NCBI GenBank assembly: GCA_019649035.1
Contig: BMAT01010037.1
Location: 46,542 to 87,367 of the forward strand
Origin: Elysia marginata
Taxonomy: Eukaryota > Mollusca > Gastropoda > Plakobranchidae
Length of the DNA stretch: 40,826 bases
Reading direction: 5' to 3'
Each line of letters starts with the position of its first letter. The first letter of the stretch is position 1. The position numbers were made by a program, and so were the translations under genes. Of the stretch, positions 1-10,619 are shown in pieces. Under the pieces are notes generated by a model, which did not search any database, was not told the DNA's origin, and worked only from the letters and a program-made list of their open reading frames with translations.

Positions 1-157
1 GGGACCCAAGCCATGAGAGCACCTTTGAAGTGGAATTGGGCTTGTAAATATACCCTTATAAATAAAGCTTTTTCTCTGCCTATGAACTTATCTACTACCC
101 CCCACCCTTCGCTTCATGGGAACATAATCGTTCTTTTTCAACCCGACGCACACATAC

Positions 158-213
158 GCCCTATATCTATCTATCCCTCTCTCTTTCTCTTTCTTTCTCT
201 GTCTCTCTCTCTC
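158..213. repeat. CT-rich simple repeat
   Basis: Imperfect polypyrimidine run made of tatc, ctct and tttc units. Confidence 0.85.
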
Positions 214-549
214 CCTTTAATATCAGGAACTGAATTAGTCTTGCAAAAACTTCTTTTTAGTCGAAGTATTAAGTTGTTTGATAAACACCCTTGACTGATA
301 CTAGTACATCTACAAGACGTGCATTTCATTTAAAACTTTAAAATGGGTTATAATCAAGTTGAAGGAGGTGGGTTAGTAGTGTGAAGTTTGGGTTTTGAAG
401 AAGATCTAGTGCTGCAGATAAAAATTAATGAAATGTCCCCGATCAACAAGAATCCCGGTGCTACATGTTACTGAGGTCTAGTACCCGACTCTACGTCACT
501 GATGCTTATGGTCAGTGCATAGGGATGCGCATGTATGCACTCACATGCT

Positions 550-688
550 AACAATAAGACAACTGCATAGGAGTGACCCCGCCATCAGAAACAGAGTGTG
601 GCCTTTTTATGCTCGCTGTGTTCTGATGGTAGAGATGCAGAAGCCACCTAACTGTCTATAAGGGTGCCTATGCAGTTGTTCTATTGTT
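550..688. repeat. Nested inverted repeat (foldback or MITE-like)
   Basis: The outer arms, 550-571 and 667-688, are about 22 nt and differ at one or two positions when one is reverse-complemented. Inside them a second pair (about 582-595 and 617-630, ccatcaga/tctgatgg cores) also pairs. The whole unit is about 139 bp and could fold into a two-tier hairpin. No clear target-site duplication or known family was recognised. Confidence 0.6.
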
Positions 689-919
689 TGTTGGAATTTC
701 CCTATATCTTTTTATAAAGGCCTATATAGAAGCTGAATTTTTGGTGAAATTGCTTGAAACCCTGGTGTGAACAAATATAGGATTGGCAAGAAAAGGAATT
801 ATTGGAGATAGTGCTGTGAAATTACCTTTAGTAAAAACTAGGTAAAGGTCTAAAGGTCTAAGTACATTAAAATATAACATGAACAAAATGACCTTTAGAT
901 GTAGAGCAAATAGAGATTA

Positions 920-933
920 CCCCCCCCCCCCCC
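920..933. repeat. Poly(C) tract
   Basis: Run of 14 C residues in an AT-rich intron. Confidence 0.95.
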
Positions 934-1662
934 TTTTGTGTTACAATAGGATGATTTTTGATTTTTTAGATTTTGTCATGTGCAAAATGTCACATTGTGT
1001 GATGTCATAGGCCTACATGTTATTTTTATTAATTACCTGATAATGAAAAAAGGTGTCTTATTGATGTCATATGACTATTCAGAATAGAAAGTAATGGAGT
1101 GGCATCACTATAGGAATATGATCAGTAAAACGTAGCTCTGAAATAAAAGTGGTCTACATTGTTGGCAATAAAAATTCTTGTGTATAATTTCTTACTATGA
1201 TAAGTGATACAGATGTACAATGGAAAGTTCTTTTGATTTTTGCAAGAATTGTGATTTAACAGCATTTTTCTTCAGCTCATTTATAAAAATTAAGATTCGA
1301 CGACTTTTAAAAGATAGAGAAAATCGTCAAGAGTGTAGATTAATGATTTAAATGAAATCATCAAGGTTTTGTGGAAAGATGTTCAAATATTAGCCGATTC
1401 AAAATTTGAAAAACATCTTAAAATGACTCATTTGCCGTTGTCAAAAGATATATTCTTATCAACAAAAAAAAATCATTCAAGAATTTCCAGAATCTCAAGA
1501 AGCCTTTATTTTCATGAAACTGGTACCTTTTTCAAAAGCAAAGAGAAGATTGCGCTTAAGACATTGTCACAGTGACAAGTTGAAATATCCTAAGCAGGTT
1601 ATATAGACAAACAAATGGTTCCCTATATTTCATTTCTCTGAAATCACTTCTCCAATAACCAG

Positions 1663-1887
1663 ATCTCGCTCTAGATCTCGTGACAGACGTCGTAGAAGCA
1701 GGTCTCGTGACAGGCGTAGACGAAGTCGCAGCAGGAGTGTATCTGAGGATCGCAGCAGAAACAGGAAGAGACGTCACAGAAGCCGCAGCTCGTCTGGGTC
1801 CAAGTCCAAATCTCGCAGCAGGTCTCCACATCCTAAAAAGGACAAAACTGGATCCAGAAAAAAGAGTGGCTCACCTAGCAAGTCCAG
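1663..1887 (+). CDS. SR-family splicing factor, penultimate coding exon (start of RS domain)
   Basis: Internal exon of an arginine/serine-rich splicing factor. The acceptor AG is at 1661-1662 and the donor GTGAAT begins at 1888. The frame reads SRSRSRDRRRRRSRSRDRRR, then SKSKSRSRSPHPKKDK, a classic RS domain. The exon starts and ends inside an AGA arginine codon, and the last two bases join the exon at 4019 in frame. SR proteins bind exonic enhancers through RRMs and recruit spliceosome components through the phosphorylated RS domain in the nucleus. The RRMs are not in the window, so the paralogue is uncertain: SRSF4/5/6-like is most likely from the long RS tail, but another RS protein is possible. 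Confidence 0.85.
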
Positions 1888-4018
1888 GTGAATTGCATTA
1901 TTTCAAATGTCTACATCTTCGGTTGGTTATTCACCATGTGCTTGGCATATTTTATCTGATTTCACGAGTCATAGTTCACAAATCTCATTTTTCTTAATGA
2001 ATTTAAAAGAAGTATTTCATAATTTTTTGACAAGCTTTTATGTAATGTAGTTTCACCTTCCCTAAGCGTAAATTAAAAGAGCTCTAAAGAACATCTCTGG
2101 CTCTTTTATATCTCAGTTATAAAGCATGCGGATGAGAGTTAAGGAAATGGAAATTAACTGTAGTTTTTAATTAAGAAAATTGAACCCCATGTTGTGTATC
2201 AATCCATCTCAATTCTGTAACTCTGGAAGCTTTGCATATTATTATTCTGTGCCATAATTTCCCAAACTGATAGGCCGTAAAACGGCAAGTTTTTTGACCA
2301 TGCTTCTAAGGCTTTTGATCTGTGTTTCTGACCTTTTCAATCAGTACCTTTAGTACAAATAACATGTCTGATGATCCTCTATTTCTCCTATAACCAGCTT
2401 GACATAGTCTGATAACTCAAACTCAATTTTAGATTTCAGTCTGTTGAGAATAATGATAAGGAGAAATTTACTTGTGTGACTGATTAGCGCTATAGTTCTA
2501 TAGTTATTGCATTCTTTCACATTCCCGCTTTTATGCTGCATCTAAAAAATCCTGTTGTTTCCATTCTGTCGGCCATTGGTACGTTCTTGAGATCTTACAG
2601 CAAAGATAGTGAATGGCTTCTAGTCCGCCATTACCAAAGTGTTTAACAATTTCTCCTGGAATGTTGTCTAGACCTGGAGACGGAAGATTGTACCTCTCCA
2701 AGCAATGCTTCAGGTTCTATGTCTGCATCTTTTGCATTAAGGGACACAGCTAACGTAGACTCACTATTTCCATAACTGTTTGGTGTTTCTTCACTGAAAA
2801 GGGCTTTGTCATACTTGTTCCACCATTGAAGAATTTCTTCTGGCTCTTTGATAGTGTGTCCATCTTTATCAATGATACTTTAATTTCTGACACGGAAACA
2901 TGACTTTTTGACTACCTTGATTAGTTTAAAGAGTTCTCTGGATTTTCTTTTCTTGTTTTATTTATTAATTTTTTTCACACTCTTCTTCTAGACAGTGTTT
3001 TTTGTCTCTGCTGATTTTGCTCTTAATTTCTTTCTTCAGCACCTGATATTCATTCTGTTTTCCAGTTCGTCTTGCTAAGATTTTCTTTGCAGCTAGTTGG
3101 ATCACCTCTTGGCTGGTGTATGTCTTGGGTTTTCTTTTCCTTTTTGTTCCTACTTTTCTTCCCTAGTTTTCTTATCATACATTATTTAAAGTACTTTTTA
3201 TGCTGTTCCATATTTCATCTGGCATTGAGTCTTTCTCTTCCCACACTTTTAATAACTGAGAGAAACGATTGCTTAGTTCAATATTAACCCCATAGTCTAT
3301 CTCTGAATCTTCAAGTTTGCATCAAGTAGGCCTATACATCTAGGTAAAAAGTCATTTTATACTTAAATTCTGTAGGGCTTTGTTGCTAGCAAATTTCCTT
3401 CAGCTTCACCCGGATTTTTCTCTTTACTGTGAAATGTTAATATTATAATAACCACTCAAGCATGAACATCACTGATAAAACATTGTTGCATTTTGGTGCT
3501 TTTAAAACCTTAGTTCTTGTTGGTTAAAAAAATGGTTACAGTCTTCCTAAGCTGAAGGCAGTCTCAATATTTTACAGAATTATTTATCCTAGAGGGCCAA
3601 AACAAACAAATTCAACTCATATTTCAGAGCAGTACAGTATAGCTGCCTGTTAGGCACTCAAATGCTAACATTCCACAAATTTCACACTCTGCCTTTAGCC
3701 AGTCCCATTTTACAGGTGGTTGGACTGAGGAAAGTGGATAAATTGCTTTCCCAAGGCATTTACAATAATTATGCTTTGTGGTTAGACTCTGTTTTTCAAA
3801 GTTGCATCTTTTTTTTTCAATGGCAATTGCGCTGTTGAATTTTTGTCTTATCTTTGTCTTAAAGGCTTCACTGAAAGTTGGAGAAGCAAAACATAAAGCA
3901 CACAAACAGGGTGTGTCGATAAAGGTAAAACATGGCCAGCTAGGTTTCTTTTCCCTTGACCTCCTGATGGCTTCTTTTTTTCCCTGTTGTTAGCTCCTGT
4001 ATTTTTCTTATCTTTCAG
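1888..4018 (+). other. Intron of the SR-protein gene with an antisense LINE fragment
   Basis: The intron runs from the GTGAAT donor to an acceptor with a pyrimidine tract (ttttcttatctttcag). It contains a degraded non-LTR retrotransposon at about 2345-3325 on the opposite strand, described separately. Nothing coding for the host was seen. Short frames at 3624-3993 have no recognisable content. Confidence 0.7.
2345..3325 (-). mobile_element. Degraded LINE (non-LTR retrotransposon) fragment, linker plus start of reverse transcriptase
   Basis: Reading the minus strand from about 3325 downward, broken frames give, in the order expected for a LINE ORF2, a linker (NIELSNRFSQLL, WNSIKSTLNN), a basic segment (KKILARRTGKQNEYQVLKKE, KSKISRDKKHCLEEE), ILQWWNKYDKALF, and then the reverse-transcriptase block NNYRTIALISHTSKF with IILNRLKSKIE (about 2400-2510). 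Several stops and frame changes interrupt it, and both the endonuclease and the catalytic palm (YxDD) are absent. It is a dead fragment inserted antisense in the SR-gene intron. The family is not certain; it belongs to the broad mollusc group often mis-annotated as craniofacial development protein 2-like. Confidence 0.8.
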
Positions 4019-4631
4019 ATCTAGGTCTCCTCGTAAAAAGTCAGACTCCAAATCCCCGCGTCGCAGCAGCAAGAAATCTGAGTCTAAGTCTCCTAGGCGA
4101 GAGGATCGTTCGAAGTCGCCAAGGCGTCAGAATCATTCCAAGTCCCCGAGACGAGAGAATTCTAAATCTCCACGGAGAGAGAGTCGTTCTAAATCTCCAC
4201 GGAGAGATAGTCGTTCTAAATCTCCACGGAGAGATAGTCGTTCTAAATCTCCCAGGAGAGAGAATCGTTCTAAATCTCCACGGAGAGATAGTCGTTCTAA
4301 ATCTCCCAGGAGAGAGAATCGTTCTAAATCTCCCAAGAGAGATGATCGTTCTAAATCTCCTAGGAGAGAGAATCGTTCAGGGTCAAAATCACCACAACGT
4401 GGGCGTTCCAAGTCTGGTGGTTCAGACAGAAGTCGGTCACGCAGCCCAATAAAAAATGACGAACAGAACGTTCATCACGAGCAGAGGCAGGATGGCGTGC
4501 CTGTTCACAACAGCAATGGGGCTGGAGATGAAGGGCAGCGGGAAGCTTCTCAAGAGAATGGGGACAGGGAGAACAGGGACAGTGCTGGTGATGACAGACG
4601 TGATTCCTCACGCAGCCCAAGTCAAGACTAA
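4019..4631 (+). CDS. SR-family splicing factor, last coding exon (RS domain C-terminus)
   Basis: Terminal coding exon. The acceptor cag is at 4016-4018, the frame continues from the exon ending at 1887 (split AGA codon), and the stop TAA is at 4629-4631. The exon encodes about 203 residues. It opens with SRSPRKKSDSKSPRR, continues with about eleven near-identical 9-residue repeats of the form SKSPRRxxR (about 4083-4376), and ends in a hydrophilic Q/N/D/G-rich tail finishing SRSPSQD. The repeat serines are likely SRPK/CLK-type phosphorylation sites, known from the family rather than shown here. The DNA repeats are almost identical, so the array probably expanded recently. The antisense frame is also open, as an artefact of the repeat. 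Confidence 0.85.
4083..4376 (+). repeat. 27-bp coding tandem repeat (SKSPRRxxR) in the RS domain
   Basis: About eleven copies of a 27-bp unit (one 24-bp variant). The core is tctaaatctcc followed by acggagaga or caggagaga, with a variable dipeptide (DS, EN, ES, DD). Adjacent copies are identical or differ by one or two bases. Confidence 0.85.
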
Positions 4632-4800
4632 GCCTTCTTCTGGAGCGCCTTGGCAACTTTTACTTTTTGTAACATTTGACCAGTTTTTAATGTTCTGAGA
4701 GAAGGCTGTATATGATATTTATAGAAGGTTGATTCTTTGTTCCCTCTTGCAGTTGTTTTATTTTATTTTTTAATAAATTCTACTTTCAGGGATGCCATTT
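4632..4800 (+). other. 3' UTR of the SR-protein gene
   Basis: Non-coding AT-rich sequence between the stop codon and the likely cleavage site, placed about 15-25 nt after the AATAAA at 4772-4777. Confidence 0.6.
4772..4777 (+). terminator. Poly(A) signal AATAAA of the SR-protein gene
   Basis: Canonical hexamer 140 bp after the stop, followed by T-rich sequence. It is the first AATAAA downstream of the CDS. Confidence 0.7.
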
Positions 4801-7195
4801 CTCTATTTTTTCCCAATGTTTTGAAACCTGTAAAACTTACTAAACATATAAATTTGATCCTGTGAACAAGGACTACTCAGTTCCCCTGAATGAAATATTT
4901 TTGTATTTACCAATCAACATAGCTTATGAACTTTCAGGTGGGTTTTTTTCTTTCAGAAAACTTCAGTGGCATCCCTGTCTATAACCTTAAGGTTTGGCAA
5001 AGAATTTATTACTTGTTGTATTTCAATATTTTGTTATTATTGTTGTTACCTTACAATCTAAATAAACCTCAAGTCCGAAAAGAGAAACTCAATATAGTTC
5101 ACATACAAAATTGCGAATTAGAGATCCCAACTATATTTACATGAGTTGCTTAAACGACAGATCAAAGCAAATTTAGGTTTCATTCGGGTTACGCTAGAGT
5201 AGATGTAGGGGACAGATTGGGGAGCTAGATTTAGATCTAGCTGGACTAGTCTAATCATTAAAGAGTTACCGCTACCGTTAGGTCTAGATCAGTTTGATAG
5301 GAAGACAGATAAAAGTCTCCATACTGCAGTGTTTTGTTATATTTATGGCTGTTGATAATAGAAAATTTAAATATTGAAACAGGACTCTCAGGCCATGTTC
5401 ATATTGTTTTCTAGAAGTCTTTTTCAGCCCTGCTAGGGTGCTTTACAATTTAAATAAGTTTTGTAAATTGTTGTAATGTTTGTTTTAAGGATCAATTCAG
5501 TTAAGGAGCTCAAAATATCTATGTTCTCTTGATCTCTCTTTAACTGAGTTTAGATTAGGCTGGATGAACAATTCATGTGAAAAGGTACACGTAATAAGTT
5601 CTCAGTGCAGTGAAACTTAAGTGTATTTTCAAGACGGCTGTTTCCCTGCAGGGTAGAAAGATTCTTTCAAATTTCTAAAGACTTGTTTTTTTTTTATAGC
5701 AAGTTAAAACAGGGTTTCATATTTAATGAGGCAGAGTGCAACTTTTTTCTAAAAGTCTTTACAACAGTTTTGATCATGTGCAAAAACTGCATGAGGACAC
5801 AGCAATTATTATGTAGCTCCACCTTATACTTTAAACTGGTTGCACCATGGCAGATTTCTTGAAAGTAAAATAATAGTTACAATAGAGGGCTGTTTTCTAC
5901 AGTTGGATAAAATAGATGAGGCATGAAGTAATAACACCATAGACAAAAAAGCATGTTCTGCTTGATTGATGTAGTAATATAAATACCCCTGTTTTGCCAT
6001 GTGCATGATATGGTAAATTGTATAGAATGATATTAATATTACAGAGGGCAGCTACATGTTTTGTTTATAATCCTAACAGAAGCCACAATTGCTATTGAAA
6101 TCTAGGTTTTGATGTTGTTTGCCTCTGGGCCTAAAGTCTGACAGTTTTGTTGAAGAAATATAATTTTTTTTCTCACTTTTGTTCATACTGAACCATTTAG
6201 CACCTCATAAAACAAGCTATTAATACTTTAGGCTATTACTTTTCTCAATATCACATCCGTACCTGTGTTTTTATAAGATTAAGAGGATGCAATAAAGTTG
6301 CCTTTGAACTTTCAAGGTATTAAATTTACACCGCAGGCCCCCAGTCAATGTATGAACAAATATGTCACAGTACTACTTTCATGTGTTGGAAATGCCTTTT
6401 GAAAGTAGATCTATTCATCTTTTTGTCATTTTTTTTTAATAACCAGAAGTTCTAATATTTTTCCTACAAATTTTGACAATGCCATGAAAACTATTAATAT
6501 TACATTCGGAAGCATGTAAAAATGTATTATTGAAAGTAACATCTTTTAATGTGAATATTGCGATTTCTCACTGATTTGGACATAGTTGTGAGTCAAATGC
6601 TCTGAGCAAAGCAAAACACACCAGCTTGAAAAGTTAAGTTGGCACTAGAATCATCATGTATACTAGTACTTTGTGTTTCAATAGTTTGTCACTGTTTGAG
6701 TGTTTCTACTTTGCTAAATTTTTCCTCCTTAGGCTCTTTGCTAAATTTCTAGCAGCATCAGCCAACGATCTTGATACTTTACACATTAGTTTCAAAATCT
6801 TCCTTTATGAATTCAATAATTGTTATGTTTTAAAAATTAATGAGAATGGTGAAAAATAGATAATTGCACTTCTTTCATGGTGTGATGTTATTTTAGCATT
6901 TCGTGAAGAACAACAACTGTTCTTTTTTTGTGTTATTTATGTTAAACTAAAAAATAGTTTAAACAACAAAAAACTAAGAAGCAAATATAATATAAATGTA
7001 TGATGTATAGTTCATACTGTTTTGTCATTGATATGTAGAATAATGCTGTCGTTGTAGTAATGGCTTAACCTTAAGATAAAACCCTGGAGTGGAAACTTGT
7101 ATGTAATCAGACCATTGTTATGTTTGTGGTTTTTAAAGAAAATAAAAATTCTTAAAACTAACAACAAAAATTCATTAAATTTTTTCTGTAACTTA
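4801..7195. other. Intergenic AT-rich stretch, no gene seen
   Basis: I found no coding signature, RNA gene or clear repeat apart from a TAGATCTAGA-type motif cluster at about 5220-5290. Open frames are short with no recognisable domain. Confidence 0.5.
5214..5292. repeat. Cluster of AGATCTAG-type motifs
   Basis: Several overlapping copies of (T)AGATCTAG and CTAGA variants within 80 bp. The same motif recurs in clusters at about 16140-16630, 32430-32440, 32660-32850, 33190-33350 and 36350-36470. Confidence 0.5.
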
Positions 7196-7198
7196 AAG

Positions 7199-7460
7199 TA
7201 ATGGAACCTCATATCCAACAACCTCTCATTCAACAGATTCTTGCATTCAATGAACTGAAATAGTTCTCTTAATACTAGAGAGCATATTTTTGACTAACCT
7301 GTTTTTAACGAACTATAAACTGGTAGAAGTGAAATATAAACAAATGGTGCGTCTGTTCTCAGCCTATTTTTCTGATGCAGCGGAATCCCTCTCTTAAGAC
7401 TCTCATTGAATGAAGATCAACCCTCTTATGCGACTTAAAATTTGAGAATGTTGGTTTTTG
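7199..7460. mobile_element. Degenerate pogo/Tigger-like MITE remnant
   Basis: Contains taatggaacctcatatccaa and cagcggaatccctctcttaa, followed by aaccctcttatgcgac. These resemble the CAGTGGAACCTC...CTTAAG ends of pogo/Tigger non-autonomous elements. The borders are uncertain and there is no coding capacity. Confidence 0.4.
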
Positions 7461-7547
7461 TGGGTATGGTAATTCAACCCCTGAACTAATACCCTGCCCC
7501 TCTGTAAGACATGTTTTCTCAGGTCTTTATTCAGTGATGTTACTGTA

Positions 7548-8006
7548 CAGTGGAAGCCTCATAATTCAAATCCCGTTGGAATTAATAAAAACTTCGATTT
7601 TTTAAAGAGGATTTGAATTAGGACCTATGGGTCAGGTTTATATTGCCACTTCTCAGTTCTTAAGTACCTTCCTCTCTCACCCTACCCTTGCATAAATGCA
7701 TTCTATGGGTATAATTATATACAGCTAGCTATTTGTACCTTCTTGACTGGTAAGGCTGTGCAGTAGGTGTTTATCATAAAACAGTCATGTTTTGGAAAAA
7801 TAAAACTGCTAAGGATAAGAAGGAAAACTTTCTGTAATCCTCATTATGATTATAAACTTGAAATTAAGACAAAGAGCATTGAATTGTATAAAGTTTGAAT
7901 TAGAGTTCTAACCCAACCCAGCGAAAGAGAAAAAAGAAAGCTCACATGTGGAAAACTAAATTATGAGAATTTCAGATTGTCAGACTAGGATTTGAGAAGT
8001 TTCCAC
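7548..8006. mobile_element. Pogo/Tigger-like MITE, about 460 bp
   Basis: The left end CAGTGGAAGCCTCATAATTC follows a TA (7546-7547). The right end, reverse-complemented, reads GTGGAAACTTCTCAAATCC and is followed by TA (8007-8008). Both termini carry the (CA)GTGGAAxCTC pattern with internal TTCAAATCC similarity, and a TA target duplication fits pogo/Tc1-mariner insertion. There is no transposase frame inside. Confidence 0.5.
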
Positions 8007-8037
8007 TATGTAATTCACTTAATCAGCAATACAGCTA

Positions 8038-8208
8038 CACTGGAAACCTCCATGGCTCTAAAGTCTGATATAATGACAGTCTTTCTCATAACTCAAAGTT
8101 TTCTATATGTGTTTTCTTTTTCCTCTTTAACGTTGTTAGATTTGAACTCATAATTGGAAGTTCATATTAGTTTAATTCAAATACATGTATTGATTGAGGT
8201 TTACAGAA
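8038..8208. mobile_element. Second, shorter pogo-like MITE remnant
   Basis: Starts CACTGGAAACCTCCATGG after a TA (8036-8037) and ends TTGATTGAGGTTTACAG, whose reverse complement resembles the start. Internal cataactcaa and actcataattgg motifs match the neighbouring element. Confidence 0.4.
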
Positions 8209-9072
8209 ACTTCTCTTTCCTTAGCAGTTTTACTTCTCCATAGCTTTGCACCAATTACATGTTCTTAAGAATGGGATTGCTGTTTTTACTTCAATTTTCA
8301 AGCAAAGTGTAAAGCCTTTGTCATCGGATTGCGCTCTACCCTTTTTTTTTGTTGTTGTTGTTTTAAACCATGCCTCTCTATCTGTGCATAGTTTAGATAT
8401 GGACTGTAATACTGCAATGGAAACAAATTTGAGTGGCTTTCTTAGGTATAAAACAACTAAATTTCAAACTAAAATGATATGAATTATTAACTAAACTAAC
8501 ATTCAAAATGTGCCTCTGAATCCTAGTTACACAAACATCACTTTAACTTAGACTATGACCCGACGCAGATTTTTTTTTTTGCTAAGGCATGTCTAGCAGA
8601 ACATACAGTCAAGTAGACCTTGGATCCGACAAAATGTACAGGAAAATTAGCAAATAGAACACAAGGACACCACCCATTGTAATCAATACAGTAGAGAAAA
8701 CCAGCGCTCGGCGGAGGAGTATTACTATTAAGGCGACCACAGAGAGAATACATTCCTAGGCTGTACTTTTACGAGCTCGCTTTTAGCAGCTTGAGATTCG
8801 GAAAGTATCGGTTCGACCCAAAATAGAGAGCGCTGTTTTAGTACTTTACCAGGCGGTTTATAAGTAGGCCGAGCTTCGTTCACATAGGTTACAGTGTTAT
8901 TTTTACAGTCAGATCTATTAAAGACAGTCTGCAAAACTGGATTCGTCGTCCGATGAAGATTTTTTTTCTAATGGACAGTATTCACTAAATTGATAAGGCC
9001 AAAACGTAGATTTGGAGTTCACGATATCAACAAAGGGCAGGCATTTTTATGCCTACATGAGGATGAGTTTGG
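8209..9072. other. Intergenic stretch, no gene called
   Basis: 8560-8970 is less AT-rich than its surroundings and carries a tttataagtag TATA-like string (about 8858) and a B-box-like ggttcgaccc (8810-8819) without a well-placed A box. A 68-residue minus-strand frame (8934-8728) looks less low-complexity than most but matches nothing I recognise. Confidence 0.4.
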
Positions 9073-9074
9073 TT

Positions 9075-9317
9075 ATCATCATCATCATTACCATCGTCGT
9101 CGTCATCCCCATCATCGTCATGATCAATATAGTCATAACAACCATCATCATCATCATCATTATCACCATCATCATCTTCATCATCATAACCACCATCGTC
9201 GTCGTCATCCCCATCATCGTCATGATCATTAAAGTCCTAATATCCATCATCATTATCATCAGCAGCAGCATCATTATCTTCATAATCATCATCATCATAA
9301 TCAACATCATAATTATC

Positions 9318-9357
<40 letters not shown>

Positions 9358-9978
9358 TCATTGTCGTCGCCATCCTCATCATCGTCATGATCATCATCAT
9401 CATCATCATCATCATTACCTTCATCAAAATCATCATCATCAACATCATAATCATCATCCTCATCGTCGTCGTCATCATCGTCGTCGTCGTCGTCATCATC
9501 ATCGTCATTATTATCATCATCATCATCAACATCAACATCATCGTCATCACCATCGTCGTCATCCCCATCATCGTCATGATCAATATAGTCATAATAACCA
9601 TCATCATTATCATCAGCATCATCATCAGCAGCAGCATCATCATTATCTTCATAATCATCATCATCATAATCAACATCATAATTATCATCATCATCATTAT
9701 CGTCATCATCATCATCTTCATCATCATCCTCACCATCATCGTCGTCGCCATCCTCATCATCGTCATGATCATTATAGTCATAATCATCATCATCATCATC
9801 ATCATCATTACCTTCATCAAAATCATCATCATCAACATCATAATCATCATCCTCATCGTCGTCGTCATCATCGTCGTCGTCGTCGTCATCATCATCGTCA
9901 TTATTATCATCATCATAATCATCAACATCAACATCATCGTCATCAGCATCACTATTATCTTCAAAACCATCATCATTA
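9075..9978. repeat. (CAT/TCA)n compound microsatellite with higher-order duplication
   Basis: About 900 bp of imperfect ATC trinucleotide repeats with CGT, CAG and CCA variants. Longer blocks recur: attatcttcataat at 9273 and 9641 (offset 368), tcaacatcataattatc at 9301 and 9670 (offset 369), tcatcaaaat at 9421 and 9814 (offset 393). A unit of roughly 370-390 bp was therefore duplicated. Long frames on both strands (poly-Ile on plus, poly-Met on minus) follow from the repeat lacking stop triplets and are not coding. Confidence 0.9.
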
Positions 9979-10284
9979 TAAGAGGTGTATTAAAACGTCA
10001 AGAATGTAGTTATTATTAGACCCATCACTATGAAGCATGTGAATTGAAACCATAAAATGAACGGAACAAGCTTACATGGAATAAAATGAGTAACAATATT
10101 CTACAAACTGTCAAATACTACATTTCTGTTATCATGAAGTTTGTCGCATTTTATCACAAATAGGAGCTCTTATGAAAACAGATGAAATCAGCTCACCAAT
10201 GTTCATGTAGCAAAAGCAATCAACTTGCGAAATCAAAACAGAAACTGGAATTTCTGGAATGCAGTACCGTCCTATAGCCGAGCA

Positions 10285-10490
10285 GGTGTTCAATTAGGTC
10301 ACAACCGGCGGCGACGGCCGTGGAAAGAATGTGGTTTGGATTCTGAAAAAAGCGACGGCGCCACTCCTCGCTGCCCCGCGCGGAACTACAGCTTTGTCTA
10401 TGTGTGCCGCAGCGGTTATCATATAAGGTTTTTTAAATTTTCATTGCCTCGGGCAGCGCGCCTACGCGGCCGTCAGCGAACGGCTTTGAA
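10285..10490. other. CpG-rich island of unknown role
   Basis: About 200 bp with many CpG dinucleotides (ccggcggcgacggccg, gacggcgccactcc, ccccgcgcgg, gcgcgcctacgcggccg) in AT-rich surroundings. An open frame (10225-10617, 130 codons) crosses it with no recognisable domain. It could be an orphan promoter, an unrecognised first exon, or a young transposon fragment. Confidence 0.5.
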
Positions 10491-10619
10491 AATTATTCTC
10501 TATGTTGTCGCCCTTAGATTACTTTTTACAGGTGATCTTTTCAAAAATTTTTCAATGTTTTGTAAACATGTACAATATACATGTACCGGTAGTGAAAAGC
10601 TTCCTAAACTTCTCTAGGA

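Larger units (their letters stand above)
1..1662 (+). other. Intron of the SR-protein gene (5' part outside the window)
   Basis: No coding exon was recognised here. The stretch precedes the acceptor at 1661-1662 and should be intron of the SR gene, whose RNA-recognition-motif exons must lie to the left. It holds a CT-rich microsatellite (about 158-213), a nested inverted repeat (550-688) and a run of 14 C (920-933). Open frames at 13-294 and 1369-1575 have low-complexity or unrecognisable translations and I do not call them coding. Confidence 0.55.

Noticed and set aside
1556-1831. Minus-strand 91-codon frame over the first SR exon
   Set aside because: Antisense of Arg/Ser codons; the plus-strand RS reading fits splice sites and the downstream exon.
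4133-4411. 92-codon antisense frame with repeated GDLERxSL
   Set aside because: Mirror of the SKSPRR repeat of the real plus-strand exon.
8783-8819. Possible Pol III gene (tagcagcttgag plus ggttcgaccc)
   Set aside because: A-to-B spacing is too short and no cloverleaf can be drawn.
9012-10019. 335-codon plus-strand frame and 307-codon minus-strand frame
   Set aside because: Poly-Ile and poly-Met translations of an ATC trinucleotide array; no stops by repeat composition only.
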